Origin: Paracoccus aerodenitrificans
GTDB lineage: Bacteria > Pseudomonadota > Alphaproteobacteria > Rhodobacterales > Rhodobacteraceae
Direction of reading: 5' to 3'
Length of the DNA: 64,000 nucleotides
NCBI RefSeq assembly: GCF_027913215.1
Contig: NZ_CP115784.1
Coordinates: 806,001-870,000 of the forward strand
Shown here: in pieces, positions 9,799 through 18,143 of the stretch
How the letters are laid out: each line of letters opens with the position of its first letter
How positions within the stretch are numbered: the stretch's first letter is position 1
The notes under the pieces: generated by a model
What the model was told of the DNA's origin: nothing
Databases searched by the model: none
Seen by the model: only the letters and a program-made list of their open reading frames with translations
Position numbers and translations under genes: made by a program

Positions 9799-10020
9799 AT
9801 GACAAAGCTGAAACTCGGCCCAGTCGTTGAAGACAAACCCGTCAAAGTGACGGTTGAACTGCCGGGCACGCTCCACCGTGATCTGATCGCCTATGCAGAG
9901 GTGCTGGCCCGCGAAAGTGGCCAGCCCGCTGCTGATCCCGTCCGGCTTATCGTGCCGATGCTGGAGCGTTTCATTGCCACGGACCGTGGCTTCGCGAAGG
10001 CTCGAAGGGGCAGAGGATAA
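9799..10020 (+). CDS. DUF2274 domain-containing protein
   Basis: A 73-residue protein begins two bases after trbI. It starts MTKLKLGPVVEDKPVKVTVE and continues with a helix typical of ribbon-helix-helix folds (LPGTLHRDLIAYAEVLARE). DUF2274 genes regularly close trb operons in alphaproteobacterial ICEs. A DNA-binding regulatory role is plausible from the fold but not shown. Confidence 0.85.
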   Translation: MTKLKLGPVVEDKPVKVTVELPGTLHRDLIAYAEVLARESGQPAADPVRLIVPMLERFIATDRGFAKARRGRG

Positions 10021-10047
10021 GAAGATACGATAACGGCGACATTGAAC

Positions 10048-10078
10048 GGTAACGTCATCAATGTTAGTGTGCGTTACC
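10048..10078. promoter_or_regulatory. Inverted-repeat operator candidate before the AbiE-like operon
   Basis: GGTAACG (10048-10054) and its exact reverse complement CGTTACC (10072-10078) flank a 17-bp spacer. The right half-site ends exactly at the ATG at 10079. AbiEi-family antitoxins repress their own promoters by binding inverted repeats, so this position fits autoregulation. No binding evidence exists here. Confidence 0.45.
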
Positions 10079-11086
10079 ATGTTAGGAAAAGATCTCGATA
10101 TAAGTGATTCGCAGTTTCTGGAAGCGCTGGAGCGCTATCTGGAAGAACTGCTTCATGCTCGCATCGTTGTTCGTGCATTCGAGGGTACGCGCAGCTTGCC
10201 GTCGTTTGTCGGGCGAGCTTACAGGCTTTATGAAACATATATTCTCGGGCACCACTGCATCATCGCTGCCAAGCTCGGAGATACAGGTACACCGGCAGAT
10301 ATCGCTAAGCACATCGACATCATCCGCAATGTCACCGACGCCACGGTGGTTTTCGCGACCATGAGCATTACCGCGCACAACAGGGCGCGGCTAATCGGTC
10401 AAGGTGTCCCCTTCATAGTTCCTGGCAACCAGCTTTACATCCCGGATTTGGCGATCGACCTACGCGAACATTTTCGTGCCCCACGCCGCCGGCAAGTGGC
10501 AGGACTATCGCCCGCTGCTCAAACGGTTCTTTTCCATCACATTCTGCATCTCGACAGGAATTTGGCAACGCCGTCCGCCTTAGCCGAACGGCTGCATTAT
10601 TCGGCAATGTCAATCGGCCGAGCGTTCGATGACCTGGTGGCCGCCCGTCTCGCTGAAACCGTCAGACATGGGAAAGAGAGGCACATTAGCTTCAAGGCGG
10701 AAGGGCGACGCCTCCTGGAGGAAGCGACACCACATCTCCGCAGTCCGGTTCGTTCCATGAAATTCGTGCGTGGGAGCGCCTTCAGCGCACACCTGAAGTT
10801 GGCAGGGGAAACGGCGCTATCCCACCTCACGGAGCTGGCTAGCCCCCGTATCGACACTTTCGCCGTCGCCGCCAGCGACTGGAAAGCGATTTCGCAGGCG
10901 GCTGACCTTGTCGAAACTGACCGCGAAGAAGCCGACTGCATCATCGAGACGTGGTCCTACGATCCAGCCGCCTTGTCCGACACAAACACCGTGGACGTCC
11001 TGTCCTTGTACGCACAATTCCGGGATCATCGCGACGAGCGTGTCGCCATGGCTGCGGATCGACTTTTGGAGAAACTACCTTGGTAG
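10079..11086 (+). CDS. AbiEi-like winged-helix regulator/antitoxin
   Basis: This 335-residue protein is not confidently assigned to a named family. An N-terminal alpha/beta region (residues about 1-135) ends with FIVPGNQLYIPDLAIDLREH. A winged-helix segment follows at about residues 150-215 (TPSALAERLHYSAMSIGRAF, then a wing GKERHISF). A C-terminal domain of unknown fold completes it. Gene order (regulator, then nucleotidyltransferase, with overlapping ends) matches type IV AbiE systems, where the first gene is an antitoxin and repressor. The start is either ATG 10061 or ATG 10079. Neither has a good ribosome-binding site, and 10079 leaves the inverted repeat upstream of the gene. Confidence 0.6.
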   Translation: MLGKDLDISDSQFLEALERYLEELLHARIVVRAFEGTRSLPSFVGRAYRLYETYILGHHCIIAAKLGDTGTPADIAKHIDIIRNVTDATVVFATMSITAHNRARLIGQGVPFIVPGNQLYIPDLAIDLREHFRAPRRRQVAGLSPAAQTVLFHHILHLDRNLATPSALAERLHYSAMSIGRAFDDLVAARLAETVRHGKERHISFKAEGRRLLEEATPHLRSPVRSMKFVRGSAFSAHLKLAGETALSHLTELASPRIDTFAVAASDWKAISQAADLVETDREEADCIIETWSYDPAALSDTNTVDVLSLYAQFRDHRDERVAMAADRLLEKLPW

Positions 11087-11844
11087 CTGGCATTGATAAA
11101 TTTCAGAAGTACTTCGCTGGCCATGAGGACCACTACGCCATCATCGGCGGGGCGGCCTGTGACCTCCTGTTCGATGAAGCCGGTCTCGATTTCAGGGCTA
11201 CCAAGGATATCGACATGGTGCTCTGCGTTGAGGTGGTCGATGCCGCTTTCGGCACAGCCTTCAAAGCGTTTCTGGATGCGGGTGGCTACCAGGCACGCGA
11301 GCGCAGCACCGGCGACAAGGAATTCTACCGCTTCCACAAACCGTCGGATCAGAGCTTCCCTTTCATGATTGAGCTGTTTTCCCGCAGGCCGGGCACCCTC
11401 AACCTTCCGGAAAATGCGGAACTCACCCCCATCCCGGTTGAGGAAGACATCGTCAGCCTCTCGGCCATTCTGCTCGACGACGGATATTATGAAGCGTTGC
11501 AGTCCGCGAAGCGGAAGATCGAGGGCGTAACCGTCATCGATGAAACACTTCTCATCCCATTCAAGGCGCGGGCATTTCTCGATCTGTCCGCACGGGCCGA
11601 AGCCGGGGACAGGATCGACAGCAAAAACATCAAGAAGCACCGCAATGATGTACTTCGTCTGACCCAGCTTCTGCCTGGCGATGCCTCGATCACCTTGCCC
11701 GATCAAATTCGCGACGACATGCGACGCTTCCTTGATCTGGCAGCGGCGGACGAAACTCTTGATCCAAAAGCGCTCAACGTGCCGTTTACCCGCGACGAGG
11801 CGATTGCCCTTCTCAGGTCTGTTTACAAGTTGGTCGATGCATGA
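11080..11844 (+). CDS. AbiEii-like nucleotidyltransferase (putative type IV toxin)
   Basis: The 254-residue protein has a polymerase-beta-type nucleotidyltransferase core. IIGGAACDLLF (residues 21-31) is the glycine-containing helix start, and RATKDIDMVL (39-48) carries the Asp-x-Asp metal ligands (D43, D45). AbiEii toxins and related enzymes transfer nucleotides to RNA or tRNA; the substrate here is unknown. The start is a TTG at 11080 with GGAGA about 9 bases upstream. It overlaps the previous gene by 7 bases, so the two are co-translated. The next gene overlaps its stop. Confidence 0.7.
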   Translation: MVAGIDKFQKYFAGHEDHYAIIGGAACDLLFDEAGLDFRATKDIDMVLCVEVVDAAFGTAFKAFLDAGGYQARERSTGDKEFYRFHKPSDQSFPFMIELFSRRPGTLNLPENAELTPIPVEEDIVSLSAILLDDGYYEALQSAKRKIEGVTVIDETLLIPFKARAFLDLSARAEAGDRIDSKNIKKHRNDVLRLTQLLPGDASITLPDQIRDDMRRFLDLAAADETLDPKALNVPFTRDEAIALLRSVYKLVDA

Positions 11845-12965
11845 GTCGAACCTTCATCTACAGCTTTACTCCGCCATCGCTGGACCCAGCCCCCGGGGCG
11901 ACCATCACATTGGACGTCTCCGAGATCGAGGATGCCGGCATTCGCGAGGTGCTTCAAACGCCGGGCGCCGCTTACGGCGCATGGTCGATTCTCGATGCGC
12001 TGCTATCGCCTACCGGCATAGGCACGCCTTTCATCTTCAAGCAGCCGCTCGGGCAAGCTCGTGAAGTGAAGGTCGCGTTATCGGGTCTGTTCGGCAGATT
12101 CGTCGCCCGCGCCTATCTTGAACGCTACTTTGACCTCTCCATCTTTGCCCATCTCGGTAATCGTGTCGTCGATCTTGATCGACGCAAACGCGCCAAGATC
12201 GAGCGCCTCGCGCGAGGCGACCTACCCGACTGGATCGCGTGCAAATCCGATCTGACTTCGCTCACGATCGCAGAGGCCAAGGGCTGCCACGACCCAAGCG
12301 GAACAGCGAGGGCGCTTTCCCGCGCCTGGACACAAGCCGGACGGATCGACCTCACGGTCAAAGGCCGCAAGGTTACGGTGAAGAGGATCGCTATCGCCAC
12401 GCGCTGGGGCGTGGCGAGTCCCAGCCCGGCCGACGCATATCTTTCCGTTCACGATCCGGTCGACATGGGCGAGGCCATCGACCCGCAAGACAAGGACGCC
12501 CCTTTCGTAGGCCTGCTTCGCTTGCATGTCGCCAGCATGATCGAACACCTCGGCCATGCAGAACTCGCCCAAGCGCTGCGTGATCTGACACGGCAGGCCC
12601 TCCCGCGTGCCTTGCAAAACACTTCGGCCCGAGCCCGCGCCACCTTGGACAATGCGGTGATTAGCGAAGTCGAGAAGGACGGCGATATCGGCGGCCTGGT
12701 TGGCGGGATCGTCACACGCGCGGGTCCGATCACCGATGCAAGCGCCAGCGCCGTCGATCAGGAGGCGTTGGCCCGGCTTAACCTTCGTCCGGTTTTCGTC
12801 GGCATCGATCGGGATCTGGTCCGCGCGGCAATCGATGGCGAAGCGGACACCATTCGCGGTCGTTTGGCCGCGAAGGCCAGTCCTGATGACTTTGCGCGCC
12901 GCGACGGCGCAGGCGGCTGGATCATTCCGCTTGGCGCGGAAAAACGCATTGTCGGCGGCGCATGA
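11841..12965 (+). CDS. Hypothetical protein with PD-(D/E)xK-like signature
   Basis: This 374-residue protein is not recognised by name. In the first half, PDWIACKS (Asp130) is followed about 15 residues later by LTIAEAKG (Glu145, Lys147). This is the spacing and context of a restriction-endonuclease-like PD-(D/E)xK core. The rest is alpha-helical with no evident motif. It is coupled by an ATGA overlap to the nucleotidyltransferase and lies 50 bp before the ATPase gene, which suggests one operon. A nuclease role is inferred from three residues and needs a structure prediction. Confidence 0.55.
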   Translation: MSRTFIYSFTPPSLDPAPGATITLDVSEIEDAGIREVLQTPGAAYGAWSILDALLSPTGIGTPFIFKQPLGQAREVKVALSGLFGRFVARAYLERYFDLSIFAHLGNRVVDLDRRKRAKIERLARGDLPDWIACKSDLTSLTIAEAKGCHDPSGTARALSRAWTQAGRIDLTVKGRKVTVKRIAIATRWGVASPSPADAYLSVHDPVDMGEAIDPQDKDAPFVGLLRLHVASMIEHLGHAELAQALRDLTRQALPRALQNTSARARATLDNAVISEVEKDGDIGGLVGGIVTRAGPITDASASAVDQEALARLNLRPVFVGIDRDLVRAAIDGEADTIRGRLAAKASPDDFARRDGAGGWIIPLGAEKRIVGGA

Positions 12966-13015
12966 CGGGGTGGCGACAATAGAACATCAGATGGCAGACC
13001 GCTGAAGACGGAGCC

Positions 13016-15655
13016 ATGGGGGACCGAACGATGGATCAACAGAAGACTGACCTCTCGAACGAGGCTGCGGCGCTTGCAGACATACTGAAATGGTCAGTCG
13101 ACCTGCCCGGCTGGCAGCGCGACGCCTTGCGTCGGCTGTGCGGCCAGACAAAGCTAGAACCTGCCGATGTCACGGCGCTCGTTGCGGTCTGCAAGGGCGG
13201 CACTCCCGCAGCTCCGCTGGATGCCACCCACATCCGTGACCCTGCCGCAAGCCATGCGGTCGTCAACCTCGGAGCCTTGCATGGATTGTCGAATGTGAAC
13301 GCGCTCGCGCCAGGCGAGCGGCTGTCCTTCGGCAAGACCGGCCTCACCGTGATCTATGGTGACAACGGTGCTGGCAAATCAGGATATGCCCGCGTCCTCA
13401 AGCAGCTTTGCCGGGCACGCTCACCGAAGGGTGATGCCATCCTTCCAAATATCTATGCCCGTGCAGGCGGCGTACCGACTGCCAGCATCGACTTTTTCAT
13501 CGGCGGCCAGAAGCGAAACGCGACGTGGAATCAGGGCGGAGCAGTCGATCCTATGCTGTCCGCCGTCAGCGTCTTCGACTCCCGGACCGCCAATGTCCAT
13601 GTCGAGAACACCAACGATCTCGCCTATACGCCCCTTCCTCTCCGCATTCTCGCCGGTCTCGCGCAGGCGTGCCAGGATGTGAAAGCCGAACTTTCGGCCG
13701 AAATCCATAAGCTGCAACAGCAAACGCCCGCCGTCCTCTCAAAACCCGAATGCAAGCCGGATACGGCGGTCGGCAAGATGATCGCCGGCTTGTCCGGAAA
13801 GACCAAACCCGACGCAATTGAGAAACTGGCTGGCCTGAACGCGCAGGAAGACGCGCGGCTTCAAACCCTCATTACCGATCTCGCTGGCGATCCCGCCCGG
13901 ACCGTCCGTCAACTCCAGACTCAGGAAACCCGCATCAATGCAGTGATCGAACAGATCGGCAAGTTGACCACCGCCGCCTCTGAGCAGAACCAGACCGCGC
14001 TCCGTGAGGCTCATGGGCGTCTTGCAACTGCGCGAGCGGCGGCATTGGCTGCATCCGACGATCTTTTCGCCGCGGAACCTCTGCCGGACATTGGCTCGGA
14101 TATCTGGAGAGCCCTCTGGGAAGCTGCTCGAACCTATTCACGCGAAGCGGCCTATCCAGAAAAGCCTTTCCCCGTGACAGGCCCGGATGCCCATTGCGTC
14201 CTGTGCCAACAGCCGCTCGGCGAGGAAGCCGTCAAACGACTGAGCAGCTTCGAAGCCTTCGTCCAAGACGAAAGCAAGCGCCGTGAAGAGGAAGCTGGCG
14301 TGGCTTATGACGATTTGCTGGAGGAGCTATCGTCGCAAAGTTTCCCCATGAAGGATCTGCCTTCATTCCTCGCGCTGATCCGCGACGATATCGGCCACGA
14401 CGAGTTGGCTAAGATCCTTCGCCGCCAGATCGTCCAACTGTCCTGGCGGCTACGGGCGGTACTTCGAACCCACGCAAGCGAGGTTTTGCACACATTGCCG
14501 CCGGACGCGATCTCTGCGCCAGAGGAATTGCGTGATGTGCTGGGCGGGATTGCGACGCGGATCGAAGGCCTGGAATCGGAGGTAGGCTCTCCCCAACGTG
14601 CCTCCCTTATCATCGAGCGAGACGGCCTGGCCGACCGGAAATGGCTCGGCGTCGTGCAAGCCGACGTCCTTGCCCAAATTGAACGCTGCAAATCCATCGA
14701 GGCCCTGGAAAAGGCCAGTAAGGAAACGACCACAAACAAGATCACGACGCAGAGCGCCCGTATCGCGCAGGCTCTTGTCACCAATCGCCTGCGTGGCCGC
14801 TTCGCGATTGAAGTCGACAAGCTCGGCGTTGCCGGCCTCGCCATCGAGCTTCAACAGGCGAAGACCTCAGCGGGGGTGCCCTTCTTTCAGGTGCGTCTCA
14901 TCAACAAGCCGAGCGAACCCGTCGGCAAGGTTTTGAGCGAAGGTGAGCATCGATGTGTAGCGCTCGCCGCTTTCCTCGCCGAGCTGTCGACCATCGACGC
15001 GCAGTCGGCGATCGTTTTCGACGATCCCGTGTCCTCTCTTGACCACCTGCACCGTGATAGGGTCGCCGCACGCTTGGCCGAAGCGGGCGAAACACGGCAG
15101 GTGATTGTGTTCACACACGACATGGCCTTCTTGCTTCTACTTGAGGAGGCCTGCCGGGCAACCAAGGACCGTGAAGCAACGCCGATCGCCTACCGGCTCA
15201 TCAGTCGTGGCGCCGACAATTCCGGCTTCTGTCATCAAGACCCGCCAGCCAGCGTCATGCCGCTCGATAAAGTGATAGACGGAATGAAGGCACACCTTAC
15301 GAATGTGAAAATCCACCACGAGCGCGGTGATCAGGCGAAATGGTTGCGGGAGGTGACATCCTTCCAAGACCAGCTTCGCACCTGTTGGGAACGGGCGGTA
15401 GAAGAGGTGGTCGGACCGGTGATCCGTCGCCTGTCACGCAAAGTCGATACGACCGGCTTGATCAAGCTTACCATCCTCACCGATACCGATTGCGCCACGA
15501 TGCGTGAGGCCTTCGGCCGTTGCTCCGCGCTCCTTCATAGTCAGCCCGGCGAAATCAATCCCCGCCTGCCCTCAGCGGCGATGATCGAAAGCGAAATCAG
15601 CGCGCTAGCGAACTGGATCACTGACATTCGTACCCGCCAGGAGAGGGCCGCATGA
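13016..15655 (+). CDS. ABC/SMC-type ATPase with CxxC hook and C-terminal HEPN-like motif (RloC-like)
   Basis: The 879-residue protein has Walker A GDNGAGKSGY near residue 115, a helical middle region with a CVLC motif near residue 395 in a zinc-hook-like context (HCVLCQQPLG), an ABC signature LSEGEH near 640, and Walker B plus D-loop AIVFDDPVSSLDH near 665. Near residue 835 the C-terminus has RCSALLH (R-x5-H), which fits the R-x4-6-H motif of HEPN ribonucleases. RloC and PrrC anticodon nucleases combine such an ATPase with a C-terminal RNase. That resemblance is inference. An alternative start is ATG 13031. Confidence 0.65.
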   Translation: MGDRTMDQQKTDLSNEAAALADILKWSVDLPGWQRDALRRLCGQTKLEPADVTALVAVCKGGTPAAPLDATHIRDPAASHAVVNLGALHGLSNVNALAPGERLSFGKTGLTVIYGDNGAGKSGYARVLKQLCRARSPKGDAILPNIYARAGGVPTASIDFFIGGQKRNATWNQGGAVDPMLSAVSVFDSRTANVHVENTNDLAYTPLPLRILAGLAQACQDVKAELSAEIHKLQQQTPAVLSKPECKPDTAVGKMIAGLSGKTKPDAIEKLAGLNAQEDARLQTLITDLAGDPARTVRQLQTQETRINAVIEQIGKLTTAASEQNQTALREAHGRLATARAAALAASDDLFAAEPLPDIGSDIWRALWEAARTYSREAAYPEKPFPVTGPDAHCVLCQQPLGEEAVKRLSSFEAFVQDESKRREEEAGVAYDDLLEELSSQSFPMKDLPSFLALIRDDIGHDELAKILRRQIVQLSWRLRAVLRTHASEVLHTLPPDAISAPEELRDVLGGIATRIEGLESEVGSPQRASLIIERDGLADRKWLGVVQADVLAQIERCKSIEALEKASKETTTNKITTQSARIAQALVTNRLRGRFAIEVDKLGVAGLAIELQQAKTSAGVPFFQVRLINKPSEPVGKVLSEGEHRCVALAAFLAELSTIDAQSAIVFDDPVSSLDHLHRDRVAARLAEAGETRQVIVFTHDMAFLLLLEEACRATKDREATPIAYRLISRGADNSGFCHQDPPASVMPLDKVIDGMKAHLTNVKIHHERGDQAKWLREVTSFQDQLRTCWERAVEEVVGPVIRRLSRKVDTTGLIKLTILTDTDCATMREAFGRCSALLHSQPGEINPRLPSAAMIESEISALANWITDIRTRQERAA

Positions 15656-15661
15656 TGTCCA

Positions 15662-17326
15662 TCAAACCGCTATTTCTAATGAATGTCGGTATCGGTAGTT
15701 GCGTGCCCCCGCAACCATCTTTACTTGCGACCCCGTAGCCCCCGCTGCGGGGTTTTTGCTTTGCGTGGAAATCGTAAGGATTCCAGCGAGATCGCCCTGA
15801 ACGGCGATCTCCACCTTGCCGTCGACCGGCGTCAGCTCGATCTGATCCACGAGCGAGCGCAGCGTGTCGGCGGCCTCGATCCGCTTCCCCTCGTCTTCGT
15901 CCTGCAGGGCGTCGTAAAGCTGTTGGACCCGCTTGCGGTATTGCAGTGCCATGCTCGGGTGCAGCAGGGGTGGCGGCTCGTCGGCTTCGGCCAGGAACAG
16001 TTCAAGTTCCTTCTTGCGTTTCTCAATCGCCACCATCTTCGCGTTGAGAGCGTCAGCGGCCCCACCCTTCAGTATCAAATTGAGGAGGGTCTCGAGTTCC
16101 CGATCGATCTTCGCAATCTCCGCCTCGGCCGACGCGATCTCGGCGCGGCCCTCCATGCGCAGCCGGTTCATCTCCTGCGTGAAGACCTCGCAGAAATGGG
16201 CGAAGAGCTCCGGATCGACGAGTTTGGTACGCAGTGCGTTCAGCACACGCGCTTCCAACTCGTCGCGGCGGATGTTGACCCGGTTGTCGCAGGTCCCCTT
16301 GTTGCGCGCCGTCGCACATCCGATCAGCGTCGCCGAGATCGCGGAATAGCCGCCACCACAGCAGGAACATTTGGTCAATCCCGAGAAGAGGTATTTGGGG
16401 CGGCGGCGGGTATTGATCCGGGAGAGATCGGCCTCGCCGTTTTCCTTCCGGGCGATCTTGTTCTTCTCCTGCCGCGCCTTCACGGCGTTCCAGAGATCGT
16501 CATCGAGGATGCGCAGCTCCGGCGTTTCCTGGATGACCCATTCCTCTTCCGGGTTGGGGCGGGCCTGCCGCTTGCCGGTGTTCGGATCCTTGACGAAGCG
16601 CTGCCGGTTCCAGACGATCTTGCCGATATACATCTCATTGTTGAGGATGCCATTGCCCCGTTTCGGGTTGCCGTTGATCGTGCTGAACCCCCAATCGCCG
16701 CCTGACGGAGCGGGAATGCCTTCCTTGTTCAGGGCGAAGGCGATGGTCTTGGCCGACTTGCCGGCGGCGTAGTCGCGGAAGATGCGGCGGACCACCTCGG
16801 CCTGGAACTCGTTGATGGTGCGATCGCCGCGGATCGGCTCGCCGTTCGCATCGAGTTTCTTGACCACATCGTAGCCATAGGCATTGCCACCACCCGATTT
16901 GCCCGCCTCGACGCGGCCGCGCTGCCCGCGGCGGGTCTTGTCGGCCAGATCCTTCAGGAACAGCGCATTCATCGTGCCCTTGAGACCGACATGCAGATGC
17001 GTCACCTCGCCTTCCGACAGGGTGAACATCTTCACGTCGGCATAGGACATGCGCTTGAAGATGCCCGCGATGTCTTCCTGATCGCGGGAGAGGCGGTCCA
17101 TCGCTTCGGCCAGGATCAGGTCGAAACGGCCGCCCATTGCGTCGGCCATGAGCGCCTGAATGCCTGGGCGGATCAGCGAGGCGCCGGAGATCGCGTGGTC
17201 CGAATACTCCTCGACGATATGCCAGCCCTGCTTCTCGGCATGGAGACGGCACATACGGAACTGGTCGGCGATGGAGGCGTCGCGTTGATTGTCGGAAGAA
17301 TAGCGGGCGTAGATCGCGACTTTCAA
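15662..17326 (-). CDS. Large serine recombinase
   Basis: The 554-residue site-specific recombinase has the N-terminal resolvase catalytic domain MKVAIYARYSSDNQ (nucleophile Ser10 in YxRxS) and the segment AEAMDRLSRDQED. A recombinase domain follows, then a zinc-ribbon segment CSCCGGGYSAI paired with a later GTCDNR, a coiled-coil region and a C-terminal tail. This is the architecture of phage-type or ICE-type integrases that insert DNA at specific sites. It converges on the ATPase gene with a 6-bp gap, so the defence-like operon and this recombinase may have arrived together as a nested island. Confidence 0.9.
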   Translation of the reverse strand: MKVAIYARYSSDNQRDASIADQFRMCRLHAEKQGWHIVEEYSDHAISGASLIRPGIQALMADAMGGRFDLILAEAMDRLSRDQEDIAGIFKRMSYADVKMFTLSEGEVTHLHVGLKGTMNALFLKDLADKTRRGQRGRVEAGKSGGGNAYGYDVVKKLDANGEPIRGDRTINEFQAEVVRRIFRDYAAGKSAKTIAFALNKEGIPAPSGGDWGFSTINGNPKRGNGILNNEMYIGKIVWNRQRFVKDPNTGKRQARPNPEEEWVIQETPELRILDDDLWNAVKARQEKNKIARKENGEADLSRINTRRRPKYLFSGLTKCSCCGGGYSAISATLIGCATARNKGTCDNRVNIRRDELEARVLNALRTKLVDPELFAHFCEVFTQEMNRLRMEGRAEIASAEAEIAKIDRELETLLNLILKGGAADALNAKMVAIEKRKKELELFLAEADEPPPLLHPSMALQYRKRVQQLYDALQDEDEGKRIEAADTLRSLVDQIELTPVDGKVEIAVQGDLAGILTISTQSKNPAAGATGSQVKMVAGARNYRYRHSLEIAV

Positions 17327-17345
17327 AACCTGGCTCCCGTCCGTA

Positions 17346-17537
17346 TCAGGAGGAGCGCTTCCTCCTTTGCCGTGACATCTTCACTTCCTCTGCATAGCAC
17401 TCCTGCGCCGCCTGCCTCGCCAGGATGCCGACCAGACGCAGAAGGCGAGGGTCGGGATTGCCACGCGGCGTAAACGTCAGCTCCGGCGCGTCCAGCAGCA
17501 AGGATTCGAGCAGCGCTTCGCGCTCTCCTCCTGTCAT
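17346..17537 (-). CDS. Small hypothetical protein upstream of the recombinase
   Basis: A 63-residue frame starts MTGGEREALLESLLLDAPEL and ends with a basic tail (KMSRQRRKRSS). It lies 19 bp upstream of the recombinase start on the same strand, so the two probably share a transcript. AGGAAA lies about 10 bases before the chosen ATG (17537). In-frame ATGs at 17570, 17582 and 17600 would lengthen it. Product unknown. The Arg-rich end suggests nucleic-acid binding. Confidence 0.5.
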   Translation of the reverse strand: MTGGEREALLESLLLDAPELTFTPRGNPDPRLLRLVGILARQAAQECYAEEVKMSRQRRKRSS

Positions 17538-17787
17538 CTTTGCCGGGTTTCCTGGGGCTCGCAAGGTCATAACTTGCAGCATTCGCCCCGAGGGAAGCAT
17601 AAGCAACGGAAATTGAAGGCGAATATTCGGCGGCAATTGGCGCGGGTGAGCGTGCTATCGCGTAGCTCAGCGTGTCCTGGCGAGCCATGGCGTAGCAAAA
17701 TAACCTATCGGAATCCCTCGCTGGCCCGGTCATCATTGGCCTCGTCGCCTCTCCTCATGAGGTCATTGACTGTAGGCGCAACCTTAT

Positions 17788-17813
17788 CGTATTGTAATTC
17801 GCGATACAAGACG
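17788..17813. promoter_or_regulatory. Palindromic operator of the TacAT-type operon
   Basis: A 26-bp imperfect palindrome with arms CGTnTTGTA and TACAAnACG is centred about 39 bp before the antitoxin ATG at 17840. AAGGAGA (17827-17833) is the ribosome-binding site. Such palindromes are bound by the ribbon-helix-helix antitoxin, alone or with the toxin, for autoregulation. Confidence 0.55.
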
Positions 17814-17839
17814 CTATATGCCGACCAAGGAGATTCGCC

Positions 17840-18139
17840 ATGGCCACGACCGCCGAACGCAAGGAATACCCGATCTCGATGCGCTTGCCCGAGGCGGATG
17901 TCGCAATGATCGATCGCGCCGCCAGCTTGCGCGGCCGCTCGCGCACCGATTTCGTGCGCGACGCCGCTGTGCGCGCGGCCGAGGAGGTCGTCATGGAGCA
18001 GGGGCTGATCCGGATGAGCCCGGAGGGCTTCGCCGAGTTCATGGATGTGCTGGCGCGTCCGGCCGCTCCCGTTCCGGAGATGGTAGACGTTCTGAAGCGG
18101 CCCGCGCCATGGGAGCCCGGCTACGTGGCGAAGCGGTAA
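17840..18139 (+). CDS. DUF1778 (TacA-type) antitoxin
   Basis: The 99-residue ribbon-helix-helix protein has the N-terminal strand ISMRLPEADVAMIDRAASLRG and the block RSRTDFVRDAAVRAAEEV, diagnostic of DUF1778 antitoxins. The C-terminal part (about residues 65-99) would wrap the toxin and block its active site. It ends four bases before a GNAT-family gene, the standard TacAT arrangement. Confidence 0.88.
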   Translation: MATTAERKEYPISMRLPEADVAMIDRAASLRGRSRTDFVRDAAVRAAEEVVMEQGLIRMSPEGFAEFMDVLARPAAPVPEMVDVLKRPAPWEPGYVAKR

Positions 18140-18143
18140 GCTC

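Noticed and set aside
15683..16705. 340-codon plus-strand frame opposite the first serine recombinase
   Set aside because: The recombinase on the minus strand has all catalytic motifs; the opposite frame is a shadow.
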